Shown: positions 27,861-37,093 of the stretch, piece after piece
How the letters are laid out: each line of letters starts with the position of its first letter
Numbering within the stretch: position 1 is the stretch's first letter
Origin: Clostridium sp.
Lineage (GTDB): Bacteria > Bacillota > Clostridia > Clostridiales > Clostridiaceae
Assembly: GCF_017888565.1 (NCBI RefSeq)
Contig: NZ_JAGHFX010000057.1
Span: 1-64,000 of the forward strand
Direction of reading: 5' to 3'
DNA length: 64,000 nucleotides
Notes under the pieces: model-generated
What the model saw: only the letters and a program-made list of their open reading frames with translations
Database searches by the model: none
What the model was told of the DNA's origin: nothing
Position numbers and translations under genes: made by a program

Positions 27861-27909
27861 AAAAAAAGCCATCTTACTGAAATATAAATATCAGTAAGAT
27901 GGCTTTTTT
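27861..27909. terminator. Bidirectional terminator between the glucan synthase and vanZ-like genes
   Basis: AAAAAAAGCCATCTTACTGA and TCAGTAAGATGGCTTTTTT form a long perfect stem with a 10-nt loop, with A and T runs at either side. It serves both convergent genes. Confidence 0.92.
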
Positions 27910-27926
27910 ATATATAGTTCATATAT

Positions 27927-28433
27927 TTAGTTTAAAACTATTATGAGTGACAAAAACGAAACCACAATAATAGTAGTTATCAGAGCTAAAATATTTATAA
28001 ACTTATTAGTTTTTTCCTTTAATAATTTTGCAAATAGATAGAAAACTCCTACACCAATAATCCCACCTAAAGTATTTCCAATAAGCTCAGTTATGTCAGT
28101 AGCTCCTATAGCAAATATATATTGTAGTATTTCAACTACTAAACTTGTAAAGAAAGCTGGCATAATCTTTTTTATAAAAGACCACTTAGGTTCTAACATA
28201 CATATATATATACCAAAGGGTACAAAAATAAGGATATTTTTAATGATTTCATCTAACTGAATGTTTCCATTAACTATTAATGAACCTCCAAAAGGAATTA
28301 AATTAATGTCACGATAATTACCAACTTCAAATGTAAAATTGAATTTAAATAAAATAATCCATATTAATAATAAAAAATATAATGCAAATAATACTACGGT
28401 TAAATACTTATCTTTTATTTTCAAAAGTTTCAT
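27927..28433 (-). CDS. VanZ-like family membrane protein
   Basis: The 168-aa protein has four to five hydrophobic helices and the VanZ-domain pattern: INLIPFG near residue 45, IIKNILIFVPFGIYICML near 63-80, and the SLVVEILQYIFAIGATDITELIGNTLGG signature. VanZ-like proteins are widespread in Firmicutes; teicoplanin resistance is known for VanZ itself, but most homologues have no assigned role and no van genes are present here. The start is uncertain. At the track ATG the GGGAG ribosome binding site is very close, and an in-frame TTG three codons on (28424) is better spaced. Confidence 0.85.
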   Translation of the reverse strand: MKLLKIKDKYLTVVLFALYFLLLIWIILFKFNFTFEVGNYRDINLIPFGGSLIVNGNIQLDEIIKNILIFVPFGIYICMLEPKWSFIKKIMPAFFTSLVVEILQYIFAIGATDITELIGNTLGGIIGVGVFYLFAKLLKEKTNKFINILALITTIIVVSFLSLIIVLN

Positions 28434-28781
28434 CTCCCATAATCAATATTGTCAATTGTAATTATAATTAGAAACTATTTATTTTTTCTTAACCTTATCT
28501 TAAATAATTCTTATACTTTTGCAATATTCTTATTATTTAATATAATATCTAAGAGCTTAGGTATTATTATCATATCTACAATTATAATACAAAGGTAAAA
28601 TAAAATATAAAGTAGAGAAATTTAAAAATTAATGTACTTTAAAAATTTAGTGAGATTGTAAAATAAGAATTAGTTATGTATAATTTTAGTAATGAATAAG
28701 AAAATTAATAAAATAAGTATTGAAAATTTATTTTATATGTAGTTATTAAATTGTTTTATCGGTAGAATTAGGGGGAGAAGT
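28434..28781. other. 348-bp divergent gap, AT-rich, nothing clear
   Basis: The gap separates the divergently transcribed vanZ-like gene and mgsA and must hold both promoters. Many AT-rich -10-like words occur, but I cannot choose a convincing -35/-10 pair. No hairpin, repeat or short ORF with a ribosome binding site was noticed apart from the one that starts mgsA. Confidence 0.5.
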
Positions 28782-29234
28782 ATGAATGAATATAAAATGG
28801 GTGATGTGAAAAAAATAGCACTTATAGCCCATGATAACAGAAAGTCAGCTTTGATTGAATGGGTAGATGAAAATAAGGAAATATTAAGAAAGCATACACT
28901 TTGTGGGACTGGTACAACAGCTAAGCTAATTAGCGAAAAAACTGGATTAAATGTTTATGGATTTAAAAGTGGACCAATGGGAGGCGATCAACAAATTGGA
29001 GCTGCCATTGTAAATGGAGATATAGATATAATGATCTTCTTTTGGGATCCACTAACGTCACAACCGCATGATCCAGATGTTAAGGCCTTACTTAGGATAG
29101 CTGTATTATATGATGTAATAGTTGCAATGAGTAAATCTACAGCTGATTTTGTTTTAAGCTCTAATAAGCTTAATGAAGAATACGAGAAAAATGTGATAGA
29201 TTATTATGGTAGAATACGAAAAGATAATTTCTAA
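28782..29234 (+). CDS. mgsA: Methylglyoxal synthase
   Basis: The 150-aa cytoplasmic enzyme converts dihydroxyacetone phosphate to methylglyoxal and phosphate, a bypass of lower glycolysis under phosphate stress or sugar-phosphate overload. Typical motifs are ALIAHDNRKSALIEW near the N-terminus, LCGTGTTAKLI (phosphate binding), SGPMGGDQQIGA with the catalytic Asp, and FFWDPLTSQPHDPDVKALLR. Length is normal. GGGGGAGAAGT precedes the ATG. The tetR gene starts 16 bp after the stop and is likely co-transcribed. Confidence 0.96.
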   Translation: MNEYKMGDVKKIALIAHDNRKSALIEWVDENKEILRKHTLCGTGTTAKLISEKTGLNVYGFKSGPMGGDQQIGAAIVNGDIDIMIFFWDPLTSQPHDPDVKALLRIAVLYDVIVAMSKSTADFVLSSNKLNEEYEKNVIDYYGRIRKDNF

Positions 29235-29250
29235 GAAGGTGGAGATCTTA

Positions 29251-29823
29251 ATGAATAAAACTAAAAAAGCTATCTTTGAATCAGCTATAAAGGTCTTTTC
29301 AAATTATGGCTATACAGGAGCAACAATGGATGAAGTTGTAGCTAGAGCAGGAGTCGCAAAAGGTAGCTTATATTATCATTTTAAAAGTAAAGAAGAACTC
29401 TTTATTTTTATAATTAAAGAAGGAATAAACCTTATAAATGAGGAAATAGACGAAGCAACAAGAGATATTAAAGATCCGTATGAAATAATAAAAGTTTCAG
29501 CAAAAGTTCAACTTAAGTATGTTTATGAAAATAAGGATTTATTTAAAGTAATAATTAGCCAACTTTGGGGAACTGGTGAAAGAAATAGTATGCTAAGAGA
29601 AGAAATAAAGAGTCTTATACAAAAAAGTTCACTTAAGTTTAAAGCTGTAATGGATGGGGGAGTTATAGAAAATGATGATCCTATGTTATTAAGCTATGGA
29701 TTAATAGGTGTATTAGTTTCTTCTGCTCTTTATGAAATCTTAAATGAAGACAAATATGATCATGAGGAAGTAGTTGAGAAATTCATGAGGTATTTTGAGT
29801 ATGGAATAAATGTAAAAAGATAA
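29251..29823 (+). CDS. TetR/AcrR family transcriptional regulator
   Basis: The 190-aa protein has an N-terminal TetR helix-turn-helix (KAIFESAIKVFSNYGYTGATMDEVVARAGVAKGSLYYHFKSKEELF, residues about 5-50) and a variable helical ligand-binding C-terminus. The track starts inside mgsA. The ATG at 29251 after GAAGGTGGAGATCTTA is correct. It lies 1.1 kb before a YhgE/Pip gene whose promoter has two copies of a TACTCAGTA-centred motif. TetR genes often accompany yhgE, so this regulator is the best candidate to bind there. The effector is unknown. Confidence 0.9.
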   Translation: MNKTKKAIFESAIKVFSNYGYTGATMDEVVARAGVAKGSLYYHFKSKEELFIFIIKEGINLINEEIDEATRDIKDPYEIIKVSAKVQLKYVYENKDLFKVIISQLWGTGERNSMLREEIKSLIQKSSLKFKAVMDGGVIENDDPMLLSYGLIGVLVSSALYEILNEDKYDHEEVVEKFMRYFEYGINVKR

Positions 29824-29999
29824 TGAAATCGTTCTTTTATAAATTCAAATATGAATATAGCAAATTATAAATATTTAATAGATAGATAAATAAAAAGATT
29901 ATTATTTAATTAAGCCAAAATAAATTAGTTGTATATAAATAGAGTTTGTTTTTATAAGAACATGTAAGGATAAAATAAGGATATTTAAGGAGAGAATAT

Positions 30000-30545
30000 A
30001 TGAGAGAAAAAGAAAAAATGCTTCAGGGTTTACCATATGATCCAAGTGATGAAGAATTAAAAAATGGAAGATTAAGAGCAAGAAAATTAACTAGATTATT
30101 TAATAATACTATAGAAACAGAACGAGATGAACGTAAAAAGATTTTAAAAGACCTTTTAGGATCTACAGGAGAAAATTTTTATATAGAGCCTAATTTTAAA
30201 TGTGACTATGGATATAATATACATGTTGGAGATGGATTTTATGCTAATTTTGACTGCATAATGTTAGATGTATGTGAAATAAGAATAGGAAAGAATTGTT
30301 TTATTGCACCAGGAGTACATATTTATACAGCAACGCATCCAATAAATCCAAACGAAAGACTAAAATATGAATTTGGAAAAAGTGTAACTATAGGAGATAA
30401 TGTTTGGATTGGTGGACATTCAACAATAAATCCAGGAGTAACTATAGGAAATAATGTAATTATAGCTTCAGGTTCAGTAGTTATAAAAGATGTACCAGAT
30501 AATGTTGTAGTTGGTGGAAATCCAGCAAGGATAATAAAAATGTAG
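30000..30545 (+). CDS. Maltose/galactoside O-acetyltransferase family protein
   Basis: The 181-aa protein has an N-terminal Mac domain ([31 protein letters not shown]) and a left-handed beta-helix of hexapeptide repeats ([31 protein letters not shown]-type turns). The catalytic His lies in YTATHP. Members transfer acetyl from acetyl-CoA to sugars or related acceptors in the cytoplasm; the acceptor here cannot be told. AAGGAGAG lies before the ATG. The gap to tetR is 176 bp, so it may have its own promoter. A strong terminator follows at 30677-30719. Confidence 0.92.
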   Translation: MREKEKMLQGLPYDPSDEELKNGRLRARKLTRLFNNTIETERDERKKILKDLLGSTGENFYIEPNFKCDYGYNIHVGDGFYANFDCIMLDVCEIRIGKNCFIAPGVHIYTATHPINPNERLKYEFGKSVTIGDNVWIGGHSTINPGVTIGNNVIIASGSVVIKDVPDNVVVGGNPARIIKM

Positions 30546-30676
30546 AGTAATTATAATTTAAATATCAATTTTTGTTAATTTAAAAAGTCATTTATAACTA
30601 AATTAAAAAGATAATTACTTTAGTTATATAGAAATAAATTCAAATAAGAAATTATTATATTTAAAAATAGAAATAT

Positions 30677-30719
30677 AAAAAGATTAGATTTACATTAAAT
30701 ATATAAATCTAATCTTTTT
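30677..30719 (+). terminator. Terminator after the acetyltransferase gene
   Basis: AAAAAGATTAGATTTA (30677-30692) and TAAATCTAATCTTTTT (30704-30719) form a perfect 16-bp stem, with a T tract in the 3' arm. Confidence 0.88.
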
Positions 30720-30786
30720 ATTTTTATTAAATAAAAGAGTATATGTTATATAGTATGCTTTTATTTAAAATAATTTAACAAATTTA

Positions 30787-30828
<42 letters not shown>

Positions 30829-30888
30829 GCTTTCAAACTATGTTTCAAAATTTAGTGAAAAAATACAAATATATTTTCAAAAATTATA

Positions 30889-30953
30889 TTGACTACTCAG
30901 TACAAAAGTAGTATAAATATATCATACTGATTGACTGACTACTCAGTACAAAA
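30889..30953 (+). promoter_or_regulatory. yhgE/pip promoter with two TetR-type operators
   Basis: TTGACT (30889-30894), a 17-nt spacer and TATAAA (30912-30917) form a strong promoter. The 17-bp word GACTACTCAGTACAAAA occurs at 30891-30907 (over the -35 and spacer) and again, identical, at 30937-30953 (near or after the transcription start). Its core TACT-C-AGTA is a dyad. Two identical operators 46 bp apart over a promoter suggest tight repression, most likely by the TetR protein at 29251. Confidence 0.75.
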
Positions 30954-30973
30954 AATAAACAGAAGGTGATTGT

Positions 30974-33436
30974 ATGAATTTCCTAAAGATTGCAGGGGAA
31001 GACATCAAGAGCATATTTAAAAACAGATTCATACGAGTATCAATAATTGCAATTATTGTAGTACCGCTATTATACTCATTATTATACTTATATGCTTTCT
31101 GGGATCCATATGCAAAACTTGAAGATGTCCACATTGCAGTAGTAAATAAAGACGAAGGGACCATCTTAGATGGAGCCAAAGTAAACTATGGTAAAGACGT
31201 GGAAGAAGAACTTAAGAGTAATAAAGAAATTGGATGGGAAATAACCTCAGAAGAAGAAGCAAATAAAGGCTTAGAGGGAAAAGAGTACTATGCAAAAGTA
31301 GTTATTCCAGAAGATTTTTCATCAAACGTAATATCAGCAAAAGAAGGTGAACCACAAGTAGCAAAAGTTGATTTTATATCAAATGATAAGAAAAACTTTT
31401 TAGCATCACAAATAAACTCAAAAGTAGAAGCAGAACTTAAAGCTAAGATTACTAAAAAAATATCTAGTAATTATGTGGAAGTAGCATTCGATAGTTTATA
31501 TGAAGCTAAGGATGGATTAACTCAAGCTGCTGATGGAAGTAAACAAATTTATGATGGTCTAAGCACAATGAATGAAAAAGTACCAACATTAGTCGATGGG
31601 GCAAATAAACTAGGTGATGGATCAAGTCAATTATTAGATGGACAAGTAGCATTAAACGATGGTATAGGAACACTTATAGGTGGAGCTAAAGCATTAAATT
31701 CAGGTATTGGTCAAGTATATGAAAAAGTTCCTACATTAAGTGATGGAGTAAATGCATTAGCAAAAGGAACAGGAGATTTAAAGTCAGGAATTTCTGAAGC
31801 TTCATTAGGAGCAAACCAATTATCAGATGGAAGTAAAAATATATATAATGCTTACACAGGAAAAATATATCCAGTTATTGGTCAATTAAAAGCAGGAGTT
31901 AACGAACTAAATTCAGGATTGTCAGCAGGACAAGATGAAATAGCTAAGTTAAATGAGGGAGCAAAATTAATAACTGATGGTTCAGATCCTTTAGTAGCAG
32001 GATATTCTCAAATAAGTGATGGAATTAATAACTTAGTATTAGGAGCATCAGCTTCAACAAAGAAAACTGTAGAAATACAAGAGCTTTTAAATAAAGCATT
32101 AGCTACAGATAATACTAAGGATAAAGATGAGTTTATGAATCAAGCAATGGCAAAACTTCAAGAAATACAAGCTGATTCTGTAAAAAATCAACCAGAAGTT
32201 AAAAAGTTAATAGAAGGAAATGCTACACTTAAAACTAAATTAAGCGATTATGCAGAAGGATCAAAAAATTTAGCATCAGGAACTACTAGCTTAATTTCAA
32301 AAGTTGGAACTGTTAAAGATGGAGTTTCTAGATTAAACACAGGGTTAAATGGTTTATATGCTAATCTAGATCCTAATGCTAGTGAATTTGGATTAGGATT
32401 AAAGGCTATCTCAGATAATATGGGAAATTTAAATGCCGGATTAAATAAACTAAACGCAGGTGCATCACAATTAAATGATGGTACTAGTGCTTTAAAATCT
32501 AATATTCCAACATTAGCATCAGGCATAACAGCGCTTTACGATGGTTCAAATGAAATAGCCAATGGTTCTGTTAAACTTGCTGATGGTTCAAATCAATTAG
32601 TAAGTGGACAAAAAGCATTAAATGATGGTATATCAGAATTAACATCAAGTGTTCCAGAATTAAGTGATGGAGTTAAAAAGCTTTATGATGGAAGTAATGA
32701 ATTAACAACTAAACTAAATGAAGGTGCAGATAAGATGAAAGAGGGTTTAGTAAATCCATCAAATACAATGGGTGAATTTGCATCAGAACCAATTAATATG
32801 AATTTTGATTCAATAAATAAGGTTCCAAACTATGGTACAGGATTTGCACCATACTTTATTCCACTTTCATTATGGATAGGCGCTATAATGATGTTCTTTG
32901 TAATACCAGCTAAGATAAAAGATGAAGAAAATTTATCTAAGTTTGATAGAGTAGTAGGCAAATATTTATCTTATGCATTTGTAGGTGTATTACAAGCTAT
33001 TCTTGTAAGCATAGTAGTAATAATGCTTGGGTTAGAGACAAGCAATGTACTTGCATATATAGGAACTAATATTTTCTTATCATTGGTTTTTGTTTCAATT
33101 ATTCAATGTTTAATTTCATTATTAGGGGATGCTGGAAGATTATTAGGTATAGTATTATTGATACTTCAACTTACTGCATGTGCAGGTACATTCCCATTAG
33201 AAGTAGTACCTAAATTCTTTAGAGTTATAAATCCATTTATGCCATTTACTTATGCAGTTGAAGCTTTAAGAGAAGTTATTTCTGCTGATGTAATTAATTA
33301 TGGCGTAATAGGAAAAGATTTCTTAATTTTAGGATTAATACTAGTAGTATTTTTAGCTATTTCTGTAGCATTGAAAAATGTTGGTGAAAAAATAGCGGGA
33401 AAGATAGAAGGAAGAAAATCAGAAATAGTAGCCTAA
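30974..33436 (+). CDS. YhgE/Pip family membrane protein
   Basis: The 820-aa protein has one N-terminal membrane helix (VSIIAIIVVPLLYSLLYLYAFWDPY, residues about 20-45), a long outside domain, and about five to six C-terminal helices from residue 635 resembling ABC-2 permeases. The outside domain carries many heptad-like repeats of the LxDGxxxLxxG kind (LGDGSSQLLDGQVALNDG and others), probably forming long helices. The family includes Lactococcus Pip, a phage receptor, and Bacillus YhgE. Its transport role is unproved, but TetR-controlled members are often linked to export or stress. It has its own regulated promoter and a terminator. Confidence 0.92.
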   Translation: MNFLKIAGEDIKSIFKNRFIRVSIIAIIVVPLLYSLLYLYAFWDPYAKLEDVHIAVVNKDEGTILDGAKVNYGKDVEEELKSNKEIGWEITSEEEANKGLEGKEYYAKVVIPEDFSSNVISAKEGEPQVAKVDFISNDKKNFLASQINSKVEAELKAKITKKISSNYVEVAFDSLYEAKDGLTQAADGSKQIYDGLSTMNEKVPTLVDGANKLGDGSSQLLDGQVALNDGIGTLIGGAKALNSGIGQVYEKVPTLSDGVNALAKGTGDLKSGISEASLGANQLSDGSKNIYNAYTGKIYPVIGQLKAGVNELNSGLSAGQDEIAKLNEGAKLITDGSDPLVAGYSQISDGINNLVLGASASTKKTVEIQELLNKALATDNTKDKDEFMNQAMAKLQEIQADSVKNQPEVKKLIEGNATLKTKLSDYAEGSKNLASGTTSLISKVGTVKDGVSRLNTGLNGLYANLDPNASEFGLGLKAISDNMGNLNAGLNKLNAGASQLNDGTSALKSNIPTLASGITALYDGSNEIANGSVKLADGSNQLVSGQKALNDGISELTSSVPELSDGVKKLYDGSNELTTKLNEGADKMKEGLVNPSNTMGEFASEPINMNFDSINKVPNYGTGFAPYFIPLSLWIGAIMMFFVIPAKIKDEENLSKFDRVVGKYLSYAFVGVLQAILVSIVVIMLGLETSNVLAYIGTNIFLSLVFVSIIQCLISLLGDAGRLLGIVLLILQLTACAGTFPLEVVPKFFRVINPFMPFTYAVEALREVISADVINYGVIGKDFLILGLILVVFLAISVALKNVGEKIAGKIEGRKSEIVA

Positions 33437-33490
33437 TGTTATTATAATTAAAATATTAATTTAAAGATAACGAATAGATATTGATATAGA

Positions 33491-33536
33491 AAAGATACTC
33501 ATAAACGGATTTATGTTATATGAGTATCTTTTTTTA
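33491..33536 (+). terminator. Terminator after yhgE/pip
   Basis: AAAGATACTCATA and TATGAGTATCTTT pair around a 15-nt loop and are followed by a T run. The next 276 bp up to the cupin gene are AT-rich and show no further clear element. Confidence 0.9.
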
Positions 33537-33812
33537 TAATAAATATTATTACAATAGTTATAATTACTTAGTTGTCATATAAAACTTTCCTACATCTAAT
33601 ATATTTTTATATACTAATTATATTGAATAGATAATGAAATAAACTACTATATAAATTTATATAAAATAAATTAAAGTTAATTAATAAAAGTTGCATTCAA
33701 ATTAATGTTGAATGATAACATTTATATAGAATAATATACTGCTGAAAAGTAATACTAAAGTTAAAGAGCTTTAATAAATAGTGTTTAGCTTTAGAATTAT
33801 GGAGGTTTTAGT

Positions 33813-34154
33813 ATGGATATTAATAAACAACTTTTAAATGGGACAATAGAGCAATATAACGATATGGTAGTTCCAAAGATACCAGTTTTTTCAGGAAATG
33901 ATATAACTTCAGAAGTTTATTTTTTTGAGCCAGGTCAAGTTCTAAAAAAACATAGACATCCAAACGGAGAACAAATATTTATATTTTTAAAAGGCGAAGG
34001 AAAAATGAAAGTTGGAGAAAATGAATTTGATGTTAGTATAGGAAGCACAGTATTTATACCTACAGGAGAATGGCATGAAATTACAAATGGGAATAAAAAA
34101 AATATGACAGCAGTTCAAGTTACAAAAGTAGATGCAGGAGTAGAATATAAATAG
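33813..34154 (+). CDS. Small cupin-domain protein
   Basis: The 113-aa single-domain cupin shows both cupin motifs: a metal-binding KKHRHPNGEQIFIFLKGEG (residues about 47-65) and GSTVFIPTGEWHEITN (about 85-100). Such proteins bind a metal and often a small ligand, acting as isomerase-like or sensory proteins. No specific role can be assigned. ATGGAGGTTTTAGT precedes the ATG. It stands alone, followed by a terminator at 34292. Confidence 0.85.
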   Translation: MDINKQLLNGTIEQYNDMVVPKIPVFSGNDITSEVYFFEPGQVLKKHRHPNGEQIFIFLKGEGKMKVGENEFDVSIGSTVFIPTGEWHEITNGNKKNMTAVQVTKVDAGVEYK

Positions 34155-34291
34155 TAAAAGTAAAAATAAATTTAAAATATTGATTTTATCTCAAAGTAAT
34201 ATAATGATATATAAATAATACTTATTAATCAGGAAATTCATATCAGATAAAAAAAGTATTAATTATATAATATTAAGAAGTATTTATATAA

Positions 34292-34325
34292 AATAGAGTA
34301 ATAAATTCATTGCTCTATTTTTTAT
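34292..34325 (+). terminator. Terminator after the cupin gene
   Basis: AATAGAGTAA (34292-34301) and TTGCTCTATT (34310-34319) pair with one wobble and are followed by a T run. Confidence 0.8.
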
Positions 34326-34906
34326 TTTAAATAAAAGGTATTATTTGTTAAGCTTATAAATTAAATAATTTAAGAGCTTAATATTAAGTTTATGAATTAT
34401 ATAATTTAATATTATTATATAAGAATATTATCCTTAAAAATAGGTTTTTTAGAACAATGATAATTACATACACATATTAGCATAACATCTATACATGTGA
34501 TTTAAATATTAATACTATGGATATGTGTTTTAACAAATTGTTGTTTTTATAAATTGAAAGTATAAAAATAGTTATATAGAAATAAAGACTTATGTGTTAG
34601 TAACAATGAAAATTTATATCGCTATTAATTTGGAAGATTATAAAGAAATGAAGAGAGTATTACAGGAAATTTATAGGAGCTTATAGGGAGTCACTATAAA
34701 AACAATAAAAATAATAAAAACAATATAAACAATATAAATATATATAAAAGTAATATAAATTTAAACAATAATATACAAATTAATATTAAATTTCAATAGT
34801 GAAAATTGTTTAATACTATGAAACTTTTATAATAAATATAAGTTAGTAGATAAAAAATAGGCTATAAAATTTGTTTCAATTAATAATTGATTGTATAGTA
34901 AATTAA
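34326..34906. other. Gene-poor, extremely AT-rich stretch
   Basis: About 580 bp without a convincing gene. A 26-codon ORF at 34607 (MKIYIAINLEDYKEMKRVLQ...) has protein-like composition but no good ribosome binding site and could be a fragment. Around 34700-34760 there are repeated short words (AACAATAAAAATAATAAAAA, ACAATATAAACAATATAAA). It adjoins a decayed transposase-like gene, which suggests degraded mobile DNA, but no element ends were found. Confidence 0.4.
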
Positions 34907-35935
34907 TTAATAATTACCAATACAAGTATGTTGATATGATAATTTAAAAGTTGAGAAATCCTTGATTCTTAAATATGTAGTTTCAGAACTCAGTTTCCTG
35001 AATAAGAGAATTTGATTAGAGTTACCAAGAGAATGGTTAGATTTATAATCAAGAATATACCAGCTTAAATAGTTTTCTAAATATTTTGTTGCAACACCTT
35101 TAAACCTCTTAAGCCATCTATAAATGTTAAAAGAGAAACTATGGATATGAGGCAAGTCAGTATAGGAAAAAGTATTTTTAGTATTTAAATTTCCAAACTT
35201 AATTTCATTTAATTTATCTACTTTTGTTTTAGGGAGGGTAGAGTTATGCTTTTTAGCAAATGCAATTAAACATCTATCCCCAGAGGTAGCCAAAAAGGCT
35301 GATTTATCTAAATTAGGATAGAAGTTTTTTGATATTGATGCTAAAGAAATAGAATATCTACATATTGCTTTAGATAATATGTATTTGTTATTATCCATGG
35401 CGCAGATTATGAATATTTTTTCTTTGCTCATATTTTTAGCTTTTCTATCTCCTTTAAAGTTTTCCTTTATCATTATTTTAGTAGCTTCAACATAATCTTT
35501 TAAAATCTTGAAATTATTATTAGAAGCTTCTGCAACAAGTATTTTATGCCTCCAATAAAATGAGGTTGCAATATTTATTCCTAAAATGTGTGCACAAGAC
35601 CTGATGGACATGCCGCTATTCATAAGGGATAAATATCTCATCCATAAGGTAATATTTTTCTTTGAGTAACTAAAAGGAGAATTAGTTTTTGCAGAAAATG
35701 TTTTAGAACAGTTTCTATTTTTACATTTATATCTTTGAATGTTTTTAAATTTTCCATTTTTAATAAAATTGCTATTTTGACAATAAGGACAAGAATTGAT
35801 TTCTTTATTTTTAAATATGTCTATTGTGTTAAGATAATTTAAATGATCATTAATTGTGTTAAAGTTACTTTTAATAGTATTTTCTTTTACAGGATCATTG
35901 CTATATTCTATTAGAGGTTTAGTTTTACAGTCCAT
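34907..35935 (-). CDS. IS1595-like transposase relative with apparently lost catalytic residues
   Basis: The 342-aa protein has an N-terminal zinc ribbon (CPYC-x18-C-x4-C, NSCPYCQNSNFIKNGKFKN), a helix-turn-helix region (MSIRSCAHILGINIATSFYW), then a region resembling the IS1595/ISXO2 transposase core, ending RFKGVATKYLENYLSWY. Compared with the family pattern as I recall it, the DET...ES.KG aspartate is Thr (EATKIMIKENFKG), the TDGH aspartate is Ser (LATSGDR), and the later Asn and Lys are His and Tyr. The frame is intact. AAGGA lies 9 nt before the ATG at 35935; the track starts further upstream. No terminal inverted repeats were found. It is either a domesticated DNA-binding protein or an inactive remnant. 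Confidence 0.7.
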   Translation of the reverse strand: MDCKTKPLIEYSNDPVKENTIKSNFNTINDHLNYLNTIDIFKNKEINSCPYCQNSNFIKNGKFKNIQRYKCKNRNCSKTFSAKTNSPFSYSKKNITLWMRYLSLMNSGMSIRSCAHILGINIATSFYWRHKILVAEASNNNFKILKDYVEATKIMIKENFKGDRKAKNMSKEKIFIICAMDNNKYILSKAICRYSISLASISKNFYPNLDKSAFLATSGDRCLIAFAKKHNSTLPKTKVDKLNEIKFGNLNTKNTFSYTDLPHIHSFSFNIYRWLKRFKGVATKYLENYLSWYILDYKSNHSLGNSNQILLFRKLSSETTYLRIKDFSTFKLSYQHTCIGNY

Positions 35936-36424
35936 TTTAATCATCCTTAATAATATTATTATTTTCAATATTGAAATAGTATATTTTCTTTTAGGGGTAT
36001 ATAATATACATTTAAATTCTAGACAATTAAGTTATATATTAATCAATGAGAATTTAATAATATTTAAAAACAACACGTTTTTAAAACACATCTACATAGG
36101 GAAAAGTATGAAGTATGGAATAGAGTTAATTAGAGAGTTCGATGGCATGAATATATGGTAATTATTTTGTAACTTGAATAATTGTATATATCTTTTAAGG
36201 TATGATATATTATTTATAAATAATTAGTGAGAAATGTTAATAAAGAATATATAAATGTGTAAAAAATATAGAATAATGCAAAATGTAAAGTTTTTTATTA
36301 GATGAAAATATGAATTGCTTATGGATATATATTTATTTCATTATTAAATGTTATATGTCTTATATTTAATGAGTATATTTAATATCTTATAATTTATATT
36401 TTATGTTCTATAATTGGAGGATAT
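35936..36424. other. 489-bp divergent gap, largely unexplained
   Basis: The region holds the start region of the transposase-like gene and the promoter of the two-component system. The direct repeats TATATTTAAT at 36361 and 36374 (13-bp period) lie just before TATAAT (36388-36393) and the GGAGG of the response regulator gene. The track ORF at 35856-36161 overlaps the transposase start and has no ribosome binding site, so I do not call it. Confidence 0.4.
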
Positions 36425-37093
36425 ATGAGAAAGATTTTAGTAGCAGAAGATGAGAAGCAAATAAGTAAAGTTATGAAATTATATCTTGAAAAAGAGGGGT
36501 ACGAGGTTACTTTAGCTAATGATGGCAAAGTAGCAGAGGACTTAATTGAAAATAATATATATGATTTAGTTATATTAGATATAATGATGCCTAATAAGGA
36601 TGGCTGGTACCTTTTAAAGAAAGTAAAATCTTTAAATAATAAAACACAGGTTATTATAACTAGTGCTAGAGGTGAAGAGGAAGATAGGATTTTTGGATTT
36701 GAGCTTGGAGCAGATGACTATATGGTAAAGCCTATAAGTATGAGAGAATTAATTTTAAGAGTTATGTTAAGGATTAATAGTAGTAAAAGTGAATATATGA
36801 AGGAAATTAGCTTTGGCAATTTAAGAGTAGATGATAATAATAGAAGAGTTTTTGAAAATGAGAAAGAAATAATTTTAACTCCTAAGGAGTATGATTTATT
36901 AATGTTTTTAATAAAAAATAAGAATAGGGTTTTTACAAGAGAAGATTTAATAACTAGAGTTTGGGGATATGATTTTTATGGAGACACTAGAACTGTAGAT
37001 ACTCATGTTAAAAAGCTTAGAGAAAAGTTAGACTTTTTTAGGGAAAACCTAAAGACTGTATGGAGGGTAGGCTATAGCCTTACTATAGAATAA
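36425..37093 (+). CDS. OmpR-family response regulator
   Basis: The 222-aa protein has a receiver domain (residues 1-120) with the acidic pocket AEDE and the phospho-acceptor Asp52 in VILDIMMPNKDG. A C-terminal winged helix follows (LTPKEYDLLMFLIKNKNRVFTREDLITRVWGYDFYGDTRTVDTHVKKLREKL). TTGGAGGATAT precedes the ATG. The stop codon overlaps the kinase start by one base, so the pair is translationally coupled. Its likely target is the small secreted protein gene downstream, whose promoter has 11-bp spaced direct repeats of the kind bound by OmpR/PhoB proteins. Confidence 0.95.
   Translation: MRKILVAEDEKQISKVMKLYLEKEGYEVTLANDGKVAEDLIENNIYDLVILDIMMPNKDGWYLLKKVKSLNNKTQVIITSARGEEEDRIFGFELGADDYMVKPISMRELILRVMLRINSSKSEYMKEISFGNLRVDDNNRRVFENEKEIILTPKEYDLLMFLIKNKNRVFTREDLITRVWGYDFYGDTRTVDTHVKKLREKLDFFRENLKTVWRVGYSLTIE

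Noticed and set aside
27927-28433. Glycopeptide (teicoplanin) resistance from the vanZ-like gene
   Set aside because: VanZ-domain proteins are common in Firmicutes without resistance roles, and no van ligase or regulatory genes are present.
30934-30973. A second promoter from TTGACT at 30931
   Set aside because: No -10 box lies at a suitable distance before the start codon. The word is better explained as part of the second operator copy.
34326-35968. Complete insertion sequence around the transposase-like gene
   Set aside because: I looked for matching terminal inverted repeats and target duplications on both sides and found none, so only the gene is reported.
35856-36161. 101-aa plus-strand ORF over the start of the transposase-like gene
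   Set aside because: It overlaps the opposite-strand gene, lacks a ribosome binding site and reads as Ile/Leu-rich translation of AT-rich DNA. The last part could be a gene scrap, but there is no support.
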